From positions 1,240,001 to 1,304,000 of the forward strand of contig JAUTDP010000010.1 of assembly GCA_033439795.1 (NCBI GenBank): DNA of 64,000 nt, written 5' to 3'. The translations under genes and the position numbers were made by a program. The notes beneath the pieces are model-generated. The model was not told where the DNA came from. It made no database searches and saw nothing but the letters and a program-made list of their open reading frames with translations. Source of the stretch: Sordaria brevicollis (taxonomy: Eukaryota; Ascomycota; Sordariomycetes; Sordariales; Sordariaceae). Position 1 is the first letter of the stretch. Each line of letters opens with the position of its first letter. Positions 1 through 13,581 of this stretch are shown piece by piece.

Positions 1-1177
1 AGTTCGTTGTACAGATTGCTAGATTTGAGATTGTACATGAAGAATTCGGTTTGAAAAAGGAAGGCATGGACCACGTCGAGGGGCGTTGACTTCTACCTAC
101 CTAGCACTGCACATCGCGGAGCAAATGCCCCTGTTCGTTCGGCGCGGTGACTGCCCAGGCCCCTGTGCTTGAGGGTGCCCACTGCCCGCCCACTCAAGTG
201 GATAAGGTGCCCGCCGGCAAGCAGCAGTACCTGACCTTCCAGCCTGGGAACCTCGAGTGACTTCAACCAAGAAGTTGGTGAACAAGCGACGAAAGTGAAG
301 TCCTACATCCGCATCCCGCCAATGGTGATACCACCTTCACCTCCATTACCTTTTGTCTCCTACTTACCTCTAGGTACCTCCCCCTACTTTCCAAGCTGGA
401 CCGGGTCTATACCGACACCTTCACTCTGTCCGGGCGCTCACTACCTACCTACTCCGACTAGTACGTCTGTCTTTTTTTTTTTTTTTTCCTCTTCTTCCTC
501 GCCCGCTTCCATATTCCTCTCTTCCTCTATACTCAATACACATACAAGAGGGACAGAGACAGAGAGAAGAGAAGAGAGCGGAACCTCCAACCTCCCTCCC
601 AGTCTCCCACTCACCGTGCTCACGAAACCTGCAAGTCTCAGCCGCCGGCTGTTCTTCTTGCCCGTCAGTCTCCAACAGAGCTCTGTCTACCCCAGCTTGC
701 GCCCACGTTACTAGCTTACTTTCTGTTTGGCCTGCCCGCTCACTCGTCAATTTATAGCAGGCCAGCCATCGTACATAGCGTTGTGCTTTGTCATCGCTGC
801 AAGCATCGTCACCTTGCAGCTCTTCGCGAGACCACCAGAGCCAAATCTTCGCATGTTGCGCTTTCGATTTTCTCTTCTCTGACGCCTTTTGCCCCATTCC
901 TACAAAACCTGAAGAGAATCAGGCTCTCCTCTCGACAACAACAACCATATCGCCCCAACATTTGCGTCCGAGAACCGTCTCGATCAGAGTAACATCCTCT
1001 TCGCGTTGCCTCGATATATATATACCTTTACCGTCCCCCTCCAAGAACAGTTTCCAGCATCAATAGTTTGCGCCGCATATTGCTTAAGACCTTCCGCCGA
1101 CAAACCGGCTGGGCAGTTGCCAGCGGAAACAAGAACTATTGCCGCTCAGCGATCAATACCCATCGTTTGTCGCCATC
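1..1177 (+). other. Upstream region and probable 5' leader of os-5
   Basis: No protein-coding gene can be defended here. The stretch has a pyrimidine-rich segment with a long T run near 472-488 and CT-rich sequence to about 520, as is common in Neurospora promoters and leaders. An ATG at 853 opens a ten-codon reading frame that would be an upstream ORF if transcription starts before it. Longer open frames in this stretch begin at non-ATG codons or run through low-complexity DNA. Confidence 0.5.
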
Positions 1178-3342
1178 ATGTCGGAGCACGACCTCGATCA
1201 CGGCCTGGCTAGCCCAGACGAGTTCCACGATGAGAGCAACCCGGCGTCCCCGGGCTCGATCGACGAATCATCCGAGGCAAGCACGCCCATGGACCCGCCG
1301 AGCTCTGGTTCAGATGCGATGCCTGGCTTCACGCCAGAAGCCGAGCTGCCTCGCAGAGTGCCGTCATTACGGACCATCTCCGACCCGCAACACTCGAGCC
1401 TGATGAACCCCAGTTCGAGTGTTCCCGGTACGCTGAATGCCGCACGAAGACCTGTGGCGTCCGCGGCAAACCTCCCAACAGACCTCATGGCAAAGGCACG
1501 AGCTCTACATCAACAACGGATGGGCATGGCTGGCCGACCCGGCATGTCGCCTCAGAATAGCGGACTGGGTGGCGGCATGAGCCCCATGGGGTCAGGCGTA
1601 CCTATGGGCGGAATGGGAGGTATGGGGAGCATGAATCTGAACATGAACCACAGTGGTCCGGCACCCGGTGGCATGCCCGGTGGTGTGCCTGCTGGTATCC
1701 CTGGCGGTATGCCAGGTGGCCTGCCCGGTGGTCTTCGATTACCACCAGGCATGGCACGACCACCGCCCCAAGGCTTCCCGAAATCCGCACCCGCTATACC
1801 TGTTGCGGGGGGCAAAAAGCCTAGTCTGAGCGAGCGGCGAGCGATGAAGCTCGGTGGGCTACCGGGAGCGCCTGGGTCACCGTCGACTGCCACGCCAAAA
1901 CTATCGGACATGGGCGCCGACGAGGCCAAGGCACCAGCCATTAATGGGGAAGGCCGCGGGTCCAAGCTGAGTGACTTCAAGAACTACATCGACGCGGAAA
2001 AGGGGTGGATTACTTTTGCGGACGCGGCAACCATCACACGAACAGGCGTCAACTTTGCCAATGGACAGACCTTCCGGATCTCGCTAGACGAGGTGGAAGT
2101 TATGGACGAGTTGGGCAAGGGCAACTACGGTACCGTCTACAAAGTACGACATACAAAACCCAAGCTCCCGCGATTCGGGCAAGGCTTGAACACCAAGCAG
2201 TCTTTATCTCGACAAGCTACAGCGTCATCTGAAGCTGACCTCTCCGATAACTCGCCACTAAGTCCTGTCGCTGCCGCTACGCGCGGCACTTCAGGTAAGG
2301 TCATGGCGATGAAGGAGATTAGGTTGGAGTTGGATGAATCCAAGTTCTCTACCATTCTGAAGGAGCTCGTGATTCTACACGAATGCACCTCGCCATATAT
2401 TATCGACTTCTACGGTGCCTTTTACCAAGAAGGTGCGGTCTACATGTGTATCGAATACATGGACGGCGGCAGTATAGACAAGCTGTACGCAGGAGGAATC
2501 CCGGAAAATATCTTGCGCAAGATTACATATGCAACCATTATGGGCCTGAAGTGCCTGAAAGAAGATCACAACATCATTCACCGCGATGTCAAGCCCACCA
2601 ACATTCTGGTCAACACAAACGGACAAGTCAAGATCTGCGACTTTGGCGTTTCGGGCAACCTCGTCGCTAGTATAGCAAAGACCAACATAGGCTGCCAAAG
2701 TTACATGGCACCAGAACGCATCAGCGGCGGTGGCATGTCAGCTGCGGGCGGCACTGCCAACGGGACATACAGTGTACAAAGTGATATTTGGAGTTTGGGT
2801 CTCACCATCATCGAATGTGCCATGGGTCGGTACCCGTACCCGCCTGAGGTTTCTAGTACGATCTTCAGTCAACTCAGTGTAAGTTTTTCTTTTCTTTTAT
2901 CCTTGAGGAATACCCAAAAAGCTGACATCTGACTTTTTTTCAGGCCATCGTTGAGGGTGACCCTCCCGACCTTCCCAGCGATGGCTACTCCGTCACGGCC
3001 AAGGACTTTGTCAAGTCCTGTCTCAACAAGATCCCTGCCAAGCGTCACACGTACCCGATGCTGCTGATGCATCCATGGATCAAGTCTCTCGGCAGGCCCG
3101 AGACCATCACGGAAGAGGTGGAAGCCGAAGAGAAGGCCGCAGACAGCGAGCTCGTCGACGCGACCGGCTCGCTCGACCTCAACAGCAACGGACCGGTCAA
3201 CGACCAGGGAGATCGGGAGGTGGCTCAGTGGGTCACCGACGTTCTCGAGCGCAAGTTCAAGGGCTTGCTTAGCGATAAGGCTGAGAAGCCCGCTTTGCAC
3301 GCTGCGCCACTGGATCAAGTCAGCCCGGGCATTACCGCCTAA
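1178..3342 (+). CDS. os-5: MAP kinase kinase OS-5 (PBS2-type, HOG pathway)
   Basis: Dual-specificity MAP kinase kinase of the osmotic-stress cascade; in Neurospora the family member OS-5 links the MAPKKK OS-4 to the MAPK OS-2. Exons 1178-2878 and 2944-3342 (intron GTAAGT...CAG) give about 699 aa. The first ATG of the frame is at 1178. Residues 1-270 are a disordered Gly/Pro/Met/Ser-rich region with GGMPGG-like repeats. The kinase domain has the glycine loop at 313-318 (GKGNYG), Lys379 in MAMKEI, HRD with Asp470, DFG at 488-490 and an activation loop whose Ser498 and Thr502 match the PBS2 phospho-sites, followed by the GCQSYMAPERI motif. A Ser-rich insert lies between kinase subdomains I and II, also known in PBS2 proteins. 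The acidic tail after the kinase is poorly conserved. It converges on the SUR7-like gene downstream. Confidence 0.95.
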
Positions 3343-4550
3343 AGGTATAGCTGTCCGTCTGTCCGCCTTTCTGTAAGCCTATCTCGAAGGCTTGGGTTGA
3401 ACCGGTTTTTCTTCATTGTCAATGTACACTTTTGTCTTTTTATTTCTATCCACCTTGTTCATTCATAGCGTGTGTGTGTACAAATCATACAAGAAGTACA
3501 AATAAGGGGGAAAGACTTAAGGAAAGAAGAGAAGCAGGGTTGCATGGGCATTACTGGGATTCAAGTACACGGTAGAATCCGGAAATTTCCGTGGGGTTGT
3601 ACTTTTTTTTTGAGTGTTGTTTTATCTATCCAGCCATCTATATCAGAAGAACTTTTTTTCGCCACTTCTTGAATGTAGTATCTATGGTGAGATGAAGCTG
3701 TGTCGAGTCGTTATGTATGAAAAGAACTAGCGGATCGCGTTCCACGTCTTCTGTTTGCTGATTTAAATCCTGAATATATTTCACGCACGTATCGCTTTTC
3801 CGTGTGATACATAAATCAAGTTGATTCATCGCATAGTTGATTCATTATCTACTGTTGCAATTTACCAACCGAATCTCAAAACCGAAGCACACCACATAAT
3901 CAGCGGATCAACTCATCATTTTACAGCAAATTGTCATATTAACTGATTAGGTTGAGAATAGAACATTTCAACCAACGCCCCAGGTTAAAAAGACAACAAA
4001 GACCAGAGAAAATCAAGAAGTAGAGGCTCGCGCCTCAACACACTGGTATATCAGTCTTGCCTTTCGTCTTTCTCCTTTCTCCTGCCTCCTTCCTCCTCCT
4101 TCACCTCTCCTCCATCTCCTCGAAAATCCAAGCCAAAAAAAAAAGCCAACATTTCATATCCTCCAAAACAAAGGTATCAATCATTTCATTTCATCATCAC
4201 AAGAGCTTGTTTCCGTCTCTTTCTTGTCGTTAGCTGCTGCCATCCGTAAAATTGGCGGCTGCATTTCCAGATATTCATCTGATCCGTTTTTTTCGTACTT
4301 GTTTTTTTTTCCACTTGCGACCTAGCCTACGTGGCCAAATCAAACCTAGGAGGTCTCGCAGGTCGATTGAACGGCGCCGGCCCCGGGAAATACGGGTTCG
4401 CAATGCCTGTGCCTGTGTCTGCGCCTGCAGCATTCTCCATAGTCGTCGTTCCCAACGCCAGAGGACTGACACCACTCATTCCCGGCGCAGGAGGAGCCGT
4501 TATGACTGGTTTGTTGGTATCGACTGCATTTCATTGTTGGCAGGAAGAAT
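3343..4550. other. Convergent intergenic region (os-5 and SUR7-like 3' ends)
   Basis: About 1.2 kb between the stop codons of two convergent genes. It holds the presumed 3' untranslated regions, T-rich and AT-rich short tracts and a CT-rich stretch around 4070-4120. I see no further gene, RNA or repeat. Confidence 0.5.
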
Positions 4551-5610
4551 TTAGTAATTATCCTTGACCCTCTGTCCATCGTAGGACTTGCCACTGCGAA
4601 TGCTCCTGTTATTACGGCGGCCCCAAGGGAAGAAGCCCCTGCGTCCTCCACCGGTGGTGCCGTTGACAGGGCCGTCGGCGATGACGTGGTCGTGGCCCTC
4701 AGTGCCATAAGTGTTGTTGACGGAGCGCCGGTTGTTGTAGCGGTTCTTGTCGCGCTGGAGCATGGCGAGGAGGAACAGGACGGTGCTGATGGCGAGAGCG
4801 GCCCAGGCGCCCCAGGAGAAACCGAACGCGTAGCGGCCGAGAGAGGCGGAGCGGCCGTCGCGGTGGAAATGGTTACGCATCTTGACGAAGGTGGCGCTAT
4901 ACATGATTTGTTTGTTAGTTTACGTCCGTTCATAACCGGCCGGCCAGCTTGAATTGTTTGTTAAGTCTTTGATTGGGGAATTGGGGGAGTCGAAACGACA
5001 GGGGTGGATGGGAAAGGGGAGTTGATAAAGCACATACGTCATCAGAGCAACGCCGACGCTCAACATGACCAAAGCCAACGAGGCAATCATTCCCGACACG
5101 GCAGCGCCAACACGCCCCAAACAAGCGAGGAAGCCCGAGAAGAAAGCCAGGGTCTCGAAGAAGAGCGCGAGAAGGAAGAAAACCCAGCCGAAGCGCCACA
5201 TGTACCAAAAGTAGTGGCTGGTCGTGTGTCCGCCATACTTGCCGGTAAGACCATCGGGAGCGCCAGAAGGATAGCTGTCCCAGGCATCACCGAGAGGAAG
5301 CGCAGGACGGGCGGGACCGCAGTCGAGGTTGTTGAGGCCGCACACCTTGAAGTAAGTCCATTGCGAAATGGAGCGGGCGCCGCTGATGCCGCTGGTGTCG
5401 GCGCGGAGGAAGTAGGTCTGCCGTAGGGGCGAGGTCCGGGTAATACCAGATAGAATGACGAACCAGAGGAGGACGAGGGAGATGGCGAGGAAGAAGAGGG
5501 ATAGAAGGGCGAGAAGGGGGCCTATTTTGGTGTGAAGGGAACGGTTAGCTACCTGTTGATATGGGATACCGTTTTAGTTGGATGGCTGCCAACTTACGAG
5601 TTCTGTTCAT
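4551..5610 (-). CDS. SUR7/PalI-family four-helix plasma-membrane protein
   Basis: Predicted integral membrane protein of the SUR7/PalI group; yeast relatives mark eisosome domains and contribute to wall integrity and pH or stress signalling. I infer that role only from family. Three exons on the minus strand: 5610-5598, 5521-5038 and 4896-4551, with introns GTAAGT...TAG and GTATGT...TAG, giving about 280 aa. The 13-nt first exon encodes MNRT, running directly into the first hydrophobic helix (PLLALLSLFFLAISLVLLWF). An extracellular loop with CGLNNLDCG (two Cys in a W/C context typical of claudin-like SUR7 proteins) follows, then three more hydrophobic segments (WVFFLLALFFETLAFFSGF, GAAVSGMIASLALVMLSVG, WGAWAALAISTVLFLLAM) and a basic Gly/Arg/Asn-rich cytosolic tail. 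The start choice depends on the tiny first exon, supported by the exact phase match. Confidence 0.85.
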
Positions 5611-7606
5611 CTTGGTGAACTGTCCGAAGACGCTTTTAGGTTGATAAGAATGCTTTGCAACAAGAAAGGTAGGGTATTATTAGGTTTAAAGGTTAAAAGA
5701 GCTGTTGTAGTAGCGGTGTAAGTGTTAGGCGAGATATCGGTGAGAGATGGGATCGAAGAGATGGAAGCTGAAGAGAGTAGCCCGGAAACGGAGGGGATCG
5801 ACTTACACGTCTTTGATGCAGTTGCACCTTACTTGCACCACCTTATGTAGTGTTCCGAAAATGTGAAATGGAAGCAACCACGGGTTGGGTGTTCAAAGGA
5901 AATCGATGGATAATTGAAATATGTTTGCTGGGTATCTGAACCGAAGGGAGGAGGAGGGTATAAGTGGGAAAATGACAAAACCACCAACAACGGTCGACTA
6001 ACAACCACCGTACTGAGAAACGGCTTCTGGGGTATCACAAGGTACTACTTTTCTGGATTGGAATAAAGCTCAAGAAAAGAATCTAAACAAGAGGACATGA
6101 AATTTGTGTGCGGCTGGAGGATTTTATCAAGGGATGAGAATGGGATTTGTGGGAGGGAGAGTGATGGAAGAAGAAGAAGAACGGGTCCTCAGATCATCGA
6201 ACAAAACCCTTGGGGTAGCACCCACACCGAATCGGAAGACGTACGTAGTGAACACACACACACATCTTCGCTTCTTTCTCACCCATCACCAAGAAAGGCT
6301 GAGCCTACACCTACCCACTGATCACCAGAATGGACGGATCAGAATGAAGGCTTTGCACGTTGTCGAAGAGTGACCCGAGTGACAATCATCACGTCGGCTT
6401 GGTGGGGACCAATGGACGATGCATGACGCAGCGCCCAGAAAAAGGCCGGGGCCCAGAGCAGGAGGAGCAACATGGCAGATGCCGTGCCGAGCGGGCACAT
6501 CAAATGCTGTTTTCGGGAAGCCGCTCCTGCAGGTGAGCTGAGAGAGTGCCGCACAGCAGAGTGCAAGGGAAGGAAAATGTGCAAGTGCTGCAGAGCCTGC
6601 AGGCCTTCTGATTGTGAAGTCCGTCTTGTCGGTGGTGCAGAGCTCCAGAGCAAGAAAGCGGAAAGCCCCACTTATTATTCTCTTTGGCTTTTGTGCTTGT
6701 TGACTCTTCACCAATCACAGCCCTTTTATGAACCAAACCTCCACTTAGCGCGTGCACAAAAAGCATTGACCACCTCAGCTTTCCGTCATGTCATGGAACT
6801 GGACCCTTTTCACTTCAATCCGTCCCCCGGTCCCAGCGACGTCATCCCTTCTTTTCCCATCTCTTTCATGACCCCCCCCCGCATCGGGGATCGGTCAGTC
6901 TTCAAAGTTCGGAGTTGAGAACCTCACACCACGCTCGCCAAGTGTGAGCTAAGCTAATGTTGGATGATATCAACAACAAACTCCGAATGGCAGATCTTCT
7001 TTTACCATGGTGTTTCTCTTCGTGATGGGTTTCTTTTCTTTTTCGCCCAGAAGCTGGGCACCTCCAAGCCTGGCAAGGTGGGCTCTTGTCTGATCTGATT
7101 CTGATGAACGGTTACACTTGCCGAAGCCGAAGCAGACAGATGACCTGCCAAGGAAGAAGAAAGAAACTAACGCGACATTGAAGACAAGTCGGTGATGTCG
7201 TACACTCTTCAAATGGTGACAGTTTTAACGACTGTCGATAGTGTTTTAGATACAATGTTGGCAGGCTGACAAGTTTTCCTCGACCACCTGCAACACCGAC
7301 ACCAACTGACCACCAACCTGACACAGAATTTCTGCCCTCGTGGCCAGCTTTTTGTGAGATCAAAAATGGTGGAACGAAGGTAGAAAGTTGTGTTTGTTCG
7401 TATACACAATGTGTGACCGAAGAAGGTTTGTTTCGTTTCTTGGACTTGTTCTAGAGTCATCTTGGAAATGAAACTTTTTCCCGTTTTACCAACCGACCCT
7501 TTAAGTCCGTATGGTAAGCGTACCGACGGGAGTTTTGTGCACATGAAATGTTGTTTTGGAGGCACATCGAACACGTGCAAAAGTAATGGCTTCAATCTAT
7601 ATATAC
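5611..7606. other. Upstream region of the SUR7-like gene; no gene recognised
   Basis: About 2 kb of ordinary-composition DNA between the SUR7-like start and the LINE insertion. A short CA run lies at 6252-6262 and a C9 run near 6873-6881. The open frames seen are short, overlapping and on both strands, with no recognisable protein. This probably includes the SUR7-like promoter. Confidence 0.45.
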
Positions 7607-7620
7607 ATGCGATGCACCTA
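7607..7620 (+). repeat. Left target-site duplication of the LINE
   Basis: The 14-mer ATGCGATGCACCTA occurs here and again at 13568-13581, exactly bracketing the TA-rich LINE-like block. Such long, variable-length duplications are typical of target-primed reverse transcription by LINEs. Confidence 0.85.
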
Positions 7621-10600
7621 TATCCTTCCTCCTGCAACCCAAAGTCTTGGCGCCAAGTGTTAGTCCTAACGCTGCGGCCGCCCGCAAAAACTTTAATACC
7701 CCCGAAAATTACCGTTTTCCGGTCGATTCTTTAATAATAATAACGACGAAATATTTACGCTTATGCCCTCTAGGGCCCCTAAAACGAGCCCGCCTATAAT
7801 ATTTTATATAATTTTACCGTAGGTATCGGTTTATACGCCTACCCTACCTATTATAACGGCGTAATCGGTTAAAAAGGCCCGTACTACGGATGAAGAAAAT
7901 TATCCTACCCTTTAATAATTTCCCCCCGCCCCTAATTCTATTACCCTTAATTTCTTTAAGGAAATAATTAATTCGAACGTTAACGATATTAGAATTAGAA
8001 TTGAAGTTTTCGAAGCTTTCTCCGTTACCTTCGACGGCTAATTTAATTATTTCTTCTCCCTCTCTTCCGCTTATTCCTATAAGGTTTTTAAATTTATACG
8101 GATTATTAAAATTACCTTCGAAAATTCTAAATCCTTATAATTTACCTCTGCGGTAGGTAATTAGGCCGTTATTTTCGCCGACGTCGCTTATAGAGTTATA
8201 AAATTTACCCCCCTATCCTTTAACCCTATTTCCTACGCTTTTTCCCGCTCCTACTCTTATAGCGGATTTATTACGGCCCTACCCCCCCCCTAATTATACT
8301 TTAAAGTAATAATTATATTTTTCTCCGTTTCAATAGGAATTTTCCCTTTAATAATAATAATACTTTTATTATCCGTAAGGAGGTATAAAACCTTTTATAT
8401 TTAACGTTTACCGATATTATTAGTTATTAAAAGGTTTTTACTAATTTTATTCTTCGTCCCTATATTATTGAAATCCGTTAAAAACTTTTCGATAAAATTA
8501 ATAAAATCGGGTCCTGTTTTAAATATTTTAAAATTAAGGATTTTAAAAAATAATATATTTATATAATTAAAAATATATTTATAACGATACGTATTAATAT
8601 CGTCCTTATCGATACGATTATTTTAATTTGCAATGAAATTATTAATTAAATTTCTAAAACCCTTATATTTTTTCGCTATATTTAAAATTACGTCCTTAAT
8701 TCCGTTTACGCCTCTTAATTAATTTCCTTCGAAACGTTAATTTATAAGCCTTTTTATCTATTCGATAAGAGTAGTTTTATCCACCCTATTTATAAACGTT
8801 ATTATATCTTTTAATATAATTTCTATTTCAATTAATATAATAATTAACTTTACCCCCGCTTTTTATAATATTACTGGTACGATTATACTAATTACGGCGA
8901 ATATTATAAATTTATTTAATATATTAATTACCGGGGCCCCTTTAATTTTTATTATTTCGATTATTTAATATACCCTTATTATAAAAAAAATACCGTTGTC
9001 TGCCCTTTTTACGCTAATTATTTTTTAATCCGCTAAAAGGGTTATAAATTTTTTTAAAAGGTTTATAAATAATCCGCCTTCGAAAATAATTACGAAGAGG
9101 GCCCTTTTAATTCTTTTAATTTCTTTAATTATAAATCCACTCCCTTTGGTTTTAATAATTCCGAATCCTAACTTTTTATTAACGATATTACGATATTTAT
9201 CGAAGCTTAATTTAATAAAACTTCTTCCTTTAAATCTTCCTTCCGTTGCTTTACCCGCTATAAGACGCCTTTATAAAGGGCTACTAATTTATAAATATAG
9301 ACCGAACTTCGCGCGATTTAAATACTTTAAAATTACGTATTTTTTAAGTAAATATAGTACATATAAGAAATATATACTTTATTACCCTCTAAATTACTAG
9401 TAAAATTAGAGCGGATATAATTTTGGTTTAAGAATTTAAAATATAAATATATAATGAAAAGATTAAACTATTTAAGTATTACGCTTTTAACGTTTATACC
9501 CTTTATTAAAATTAAATAAATAAAATAGTTATATACCCCCGCGTAGCGATTTATATCCGTTAAAAATTATTAACCGCGTATTATATTATTAGGGAAATAC
9601 AAAACCTCTTTTAAATCCGGGTAGGAGGAATTATTATTATTAATATATATCGACGGTTTAATAATTACTCCGCCTTCGAACAATTAATTAAATAGCGTCT
9701 CCCCCCGAAGATAATTATCGTAGGAAATTTTAATATTAAATATTATTCGTAGTAATTTAGGGTAAAAATTTTAAAAGGTATAACGAAAATTACGGCCTAT
9801 ATCGAAAAATATAATTTAAACCTTTTAATCGAACCTAATATCCCAATTTATAATTTTAAGAATATAATCGACCTTATTTTTACGAATATCCTATTTTATT
9901 CCTCTTAAATTATTTACGAATAAAATTACAATTCGGATTATTAAATTATTTTTACCGACGTCCTTATTAATTGGGTAAAACCTTTACACTATCGCTTTAT
10001 CCTTCGGGAAAACCCCGAAGCGATTAAATTCTTCGGCGAAAATATTTCCTTCCTTATAGGCTTCGTCTTTATATTCCTTATAAACGAAATAATAAAATAG
10101 GAATTCAACGATTTAATTAAGGCTTTATATATAACCTTATAGGACGCTTTAAAGTTTATTAATAAATTAATTAGGCCCGAAAAGAATATTAAATAGTAGA
10201 ATAAAATTTATTTACGTATTATATATTTTTTTTATAATTATAAATATAATAACCCGTCCCTCCGCCTTTACCGGGTTGAAAAATTGCGTTAGGAATTTAA
10301 AAGGGCCGTTTAAAACGCTAAGAAGGATTTTATTAATAATATTATTAAATCGGCTAAAGATAATAAGGATATTTTCCGTATTATCGTATAATATAAACTT
10401 AAGGATTAATTAGAAGCCCTACCCCTTATTATAAATAAGGAAACGTTTATCGAGCTAATCGAAAAGGTTAAAGCACTCTATAAAGCTATTTTCGAACGGA
10501 TTAGCGAAGTAAATAATTTAAATACCGGTTAGGCCTTTATTACCTTAATACGTTAAATACTTTAGGAGACCGATATTTATATTAATAAAATATATAAAAC

Positions 10601-13567
10601 TCTTTACAATATTAATAATACCTCGCCTAGGGCTAACGGTATTATAATATAAATATTAAAGACCATTTAAAAATCGATTAAAAAACCCGTATACTATTTA
10701 TATTAAAGTTACGTATTTTTAAACTATTACCCTAAAATTTTCTAAAAAATAAAGGTCGTTATAATCCTTAAACCCGGAAGAAATAAATCGACGGTTAAAA
10801 ATTAACGTTTAATCTCCTTCTTTTCTTATTTAAATAAAGGGATTAAACGTTTAATTAACCGTAGAATAATATAATTTATAATTAAATATAGGGTATTTAA
10901 CCTTTAATAAATAAAAACCCTATTTAAAAAGTCTATTATTAATATCGTAGGCTCTATTATTTATAATATCGAAGATTTTTTAAAACGCGGGCTATTTATT
11001 ATATTAATCGCCTTCGACGTAAAAAGCGCCTTCGATATTATTTTAATTAATTATTTAATTTTATATTTAAAAGAATAAAATTAACCGGCCTATATAATTT
11101 AGTAAATAGAATCCTTTATATTAGAAAGAATAATTAATATTTATTACCCTAACGTTATAATACTAATAGAGAATTTAAAGTACGGACTCCCTTAAAGGTC
11201 CTTTACTTCGTTTATCCTTTACCTCCTTTATATTAAATCGGTATACCGCTTTAATAATAAAATTAAATATTTCGGGTACGCCGACGATTATATAATTTTA
11301 ATTTTAAACCCTATTTTAAAAGAAATAATTCGATAAGCGTAGGAGGAATTCGACCGTATAATCGGATAGGGTTTAATTAATATTATTAAATTTTCCCCGG
11401 AGAAAATAAAAATTTAATTCTTTTCGAAAAATTATATTACCGCCCCCCCCCTTCTATTTAATACGTAGGGGTAATAATAAAAGCCTAACCGGCTATACAT
11501 TAATTCGGAATTCAATTCTATAGTAAATTTAATTAGAAGAATTATATTAAATATTAATTCGTATCGGTTAAATAAATTATATAATATATTAATAAGTTTA
11601 ATAAAATATATAAAGGGGCCCCCTTTAAATCGATAATTAAAGCTATAAAGGCCGTTATCCTCCCTAAAGCCTTTTTTAACTCCGAAATTTAATAATTCGG
11701 TTATAAACGGTATAATCAAATTTATAAAAATAGGGAATTTCCCCTCGTTAAAAATAATTTAAGTAATTAAATTAAAAAAATCTAAATAATTATTAATTTA
11801 GCCGTTAAATCTATATTCCCAGTTTAATGTATTATACGCTCTATAATCTTCTATTATAAAGCTAATTTCTTACCTATATTATTACTCTTCGAAGCCGTAC
11901 GCCACCGCTATACTATTTGCTTTTCTTCCTTAAATTTAAACTACCCGCTAATTTAGTAGGCGGAATAAGATAGAAAAACGTTTAAAGGCCTTCTTAGGAA
12001 ACTTACAATTCTATAAACTACTTTCCGGTTTATTTTACCTACCCCCCGCTTTAATTTTTAAATCCCTATTTTTAACGGGACGACGTATTTACCCCCCGCC
12101 CCTTCGTCGAAAAAGTAGGCCGCCTTTAATTTTAAAAAATAATTTCTTTAACTACCCCTTTTAAAAATAATAATATATATTAATAGGTTTATATTAATTA
12201 AATAAATCGGCGCGGAAAATTATATTAAAAACCTAAAAACGGAAGATAAGCCTGCCGGCGAATTTATAAACTTTAAATATATCGTTTTTAAAAGCGCGGA
12301 GGAAATTTGCCGTAATTTTAATTAATTAGAATAAATGGAAGTTTTCGATATAAAAGCGGAAAGGGCTAAATACGGCCTTAAAATAATAATTATAACTTTA
12401 TTACTAAATTATACGGAAAATATTACAATTTACTTTAATAATATTTCGGTTTTACGAAGCTTCCGTAATATACCCTCCTTATTATTATAATCGGCTTTTA
12501 AAAAGTTTAAACGGATAATAATACTCTATTATAATAAAATGGAAATTAAATAAATCTTTAAATATATAAAGATTATTAATAATAAAATTGCCGACGAATT
12601 AATAAAATTTAGGGCTATTAAGGGCGAAGTAATTAATTTTAAAATAATTATATTAATTTATTTTAAACGTATAATTAAGGCCGAAGTATAACGGGATTTT
12701 TAAACGTAGTAGTCGGAAAATACCCCCCTATTTATTAAAACTTTAATTTTAAAGCCTTATTAAAATTTAATAAAGAATTCGAATTCGATCGTAATACTTT
12801 ATACTATTTATTAATTATAAGGTTAAATTACGGCGATTTTAAAGATTATTATAAACGCTTCGAATACGAAAACGCGGTAATTAAATACTTCTACGGTAAT
12901 TAAAAGACCCTATACTATATCTTTTATTATTATAAAGGATATATTATATCCCCCTTCCCCCCTAGGGAGGTAATTACTCTTAGAAATTTAGTATTTACGT
13001 TAGGTATTTTTTAAAAATATTTCGTTATAAGGGCTTAAACCTCGCACTTTTTCTCGTAAACCTATATAAAATAAGATATCCGCTAAACCTTCTAATAAAA
13101 ATATATAAAGGATAGAGGAGACGCCAATAATTTTTCTACTTTTTTAAAGAAGGAAGGCGTCGAAATTAGAAAAAAAGAAGGTATTTTAGAAATTAGGGAT
13201 TAATTAGATTAAGAAATATATAAAATTTAGCGTAGGGAGAGGGTATTAGAAGCGCTTTTTAATAAGGAGGAAGGAGAAGATTTAAGGGAGGAGGAAATAT
13301 AACCGGGGGTAGGCAACCTTTAGTTTATTAATTTACTTTTATAGGAATTTAATTGAAATATTGGGTTACGTTTACGTAATAGGTAGTATATAACCGGGTA
13401 GGATTATAAGATTATATAATTTGCCCTTAAGTGGATTTTTAGGGCGTTATTGTATATAGATTCTCCCCTTACTTGTGTATATAATTCTGTAGATACGCGC
13501 TGCTGCAGCACGTCTCATGCCCTACGGGAGGCGGAAGCAGACGTTAAAAATAACAACAACAACAACA
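7621..13567 (+). mobile_element. RIP-inactivated LINE (Tad-like non-LTR retrotransposon)
   Basis: A 5.9-kb TA-saturated block on the plus strand, full of stop codons in all frames and therefore dead. Despite RIP, conceptual reading still shows an endonuclease-like segment near 9790-9900 (ending TIDLIFTNIL), a reverse transcriptase with a degraded GLPQG-type motif near 11187 and an intact F-G-Y-A-D-D box at 11271-11288, and a C-terminal RNase H-like stretch near 12360-12600 (IYFNN and NNKIADEL, matching the usual DN and GNE-ADEL motifs). The order EN-RT-RNH is that of Tad-type LINEs. The 3' end is a short (AAC)n tail at about 13552-13567, just before the second copy of the 14-bp target duplication. 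The 5' segment (7621-9500) should contain ORF1, which I cannot recognise. It lies between the SUR7-like promoter and the al-2 3' end. Confidence 0.9.
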
Positions 13568-13581
13568 ATGCGATGCACCTA
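13568..13581 (+). repeat. Right target-site duplication of the LINE
   Basis: Second exact copy of ATGCGATGCACCTA, immediately after the (AAC)n tail. Sequence after it returns to normal base composition and runs into the 3' flank of al-2. Confidence 0.85.

Noticed and set aside
295..714. 139-codon frame ahead of os-5
   Set aside because: Pyrimidine-tract artefact: runs of Phe, Ser and Pro, and a non-ATG start.
9146..9400. 84-codon frame inside the LINE
   Set aside because: Low-complexity Ile/Leu/Tyr/Lys product of RIPed TA-rich DNA in a dead element.
11432..11719. 95-codon minus-strand frame inside the LINE
   Set aside because: Antisense to the reverse transcriptase region of the same element; explained by RIP-biased composition.
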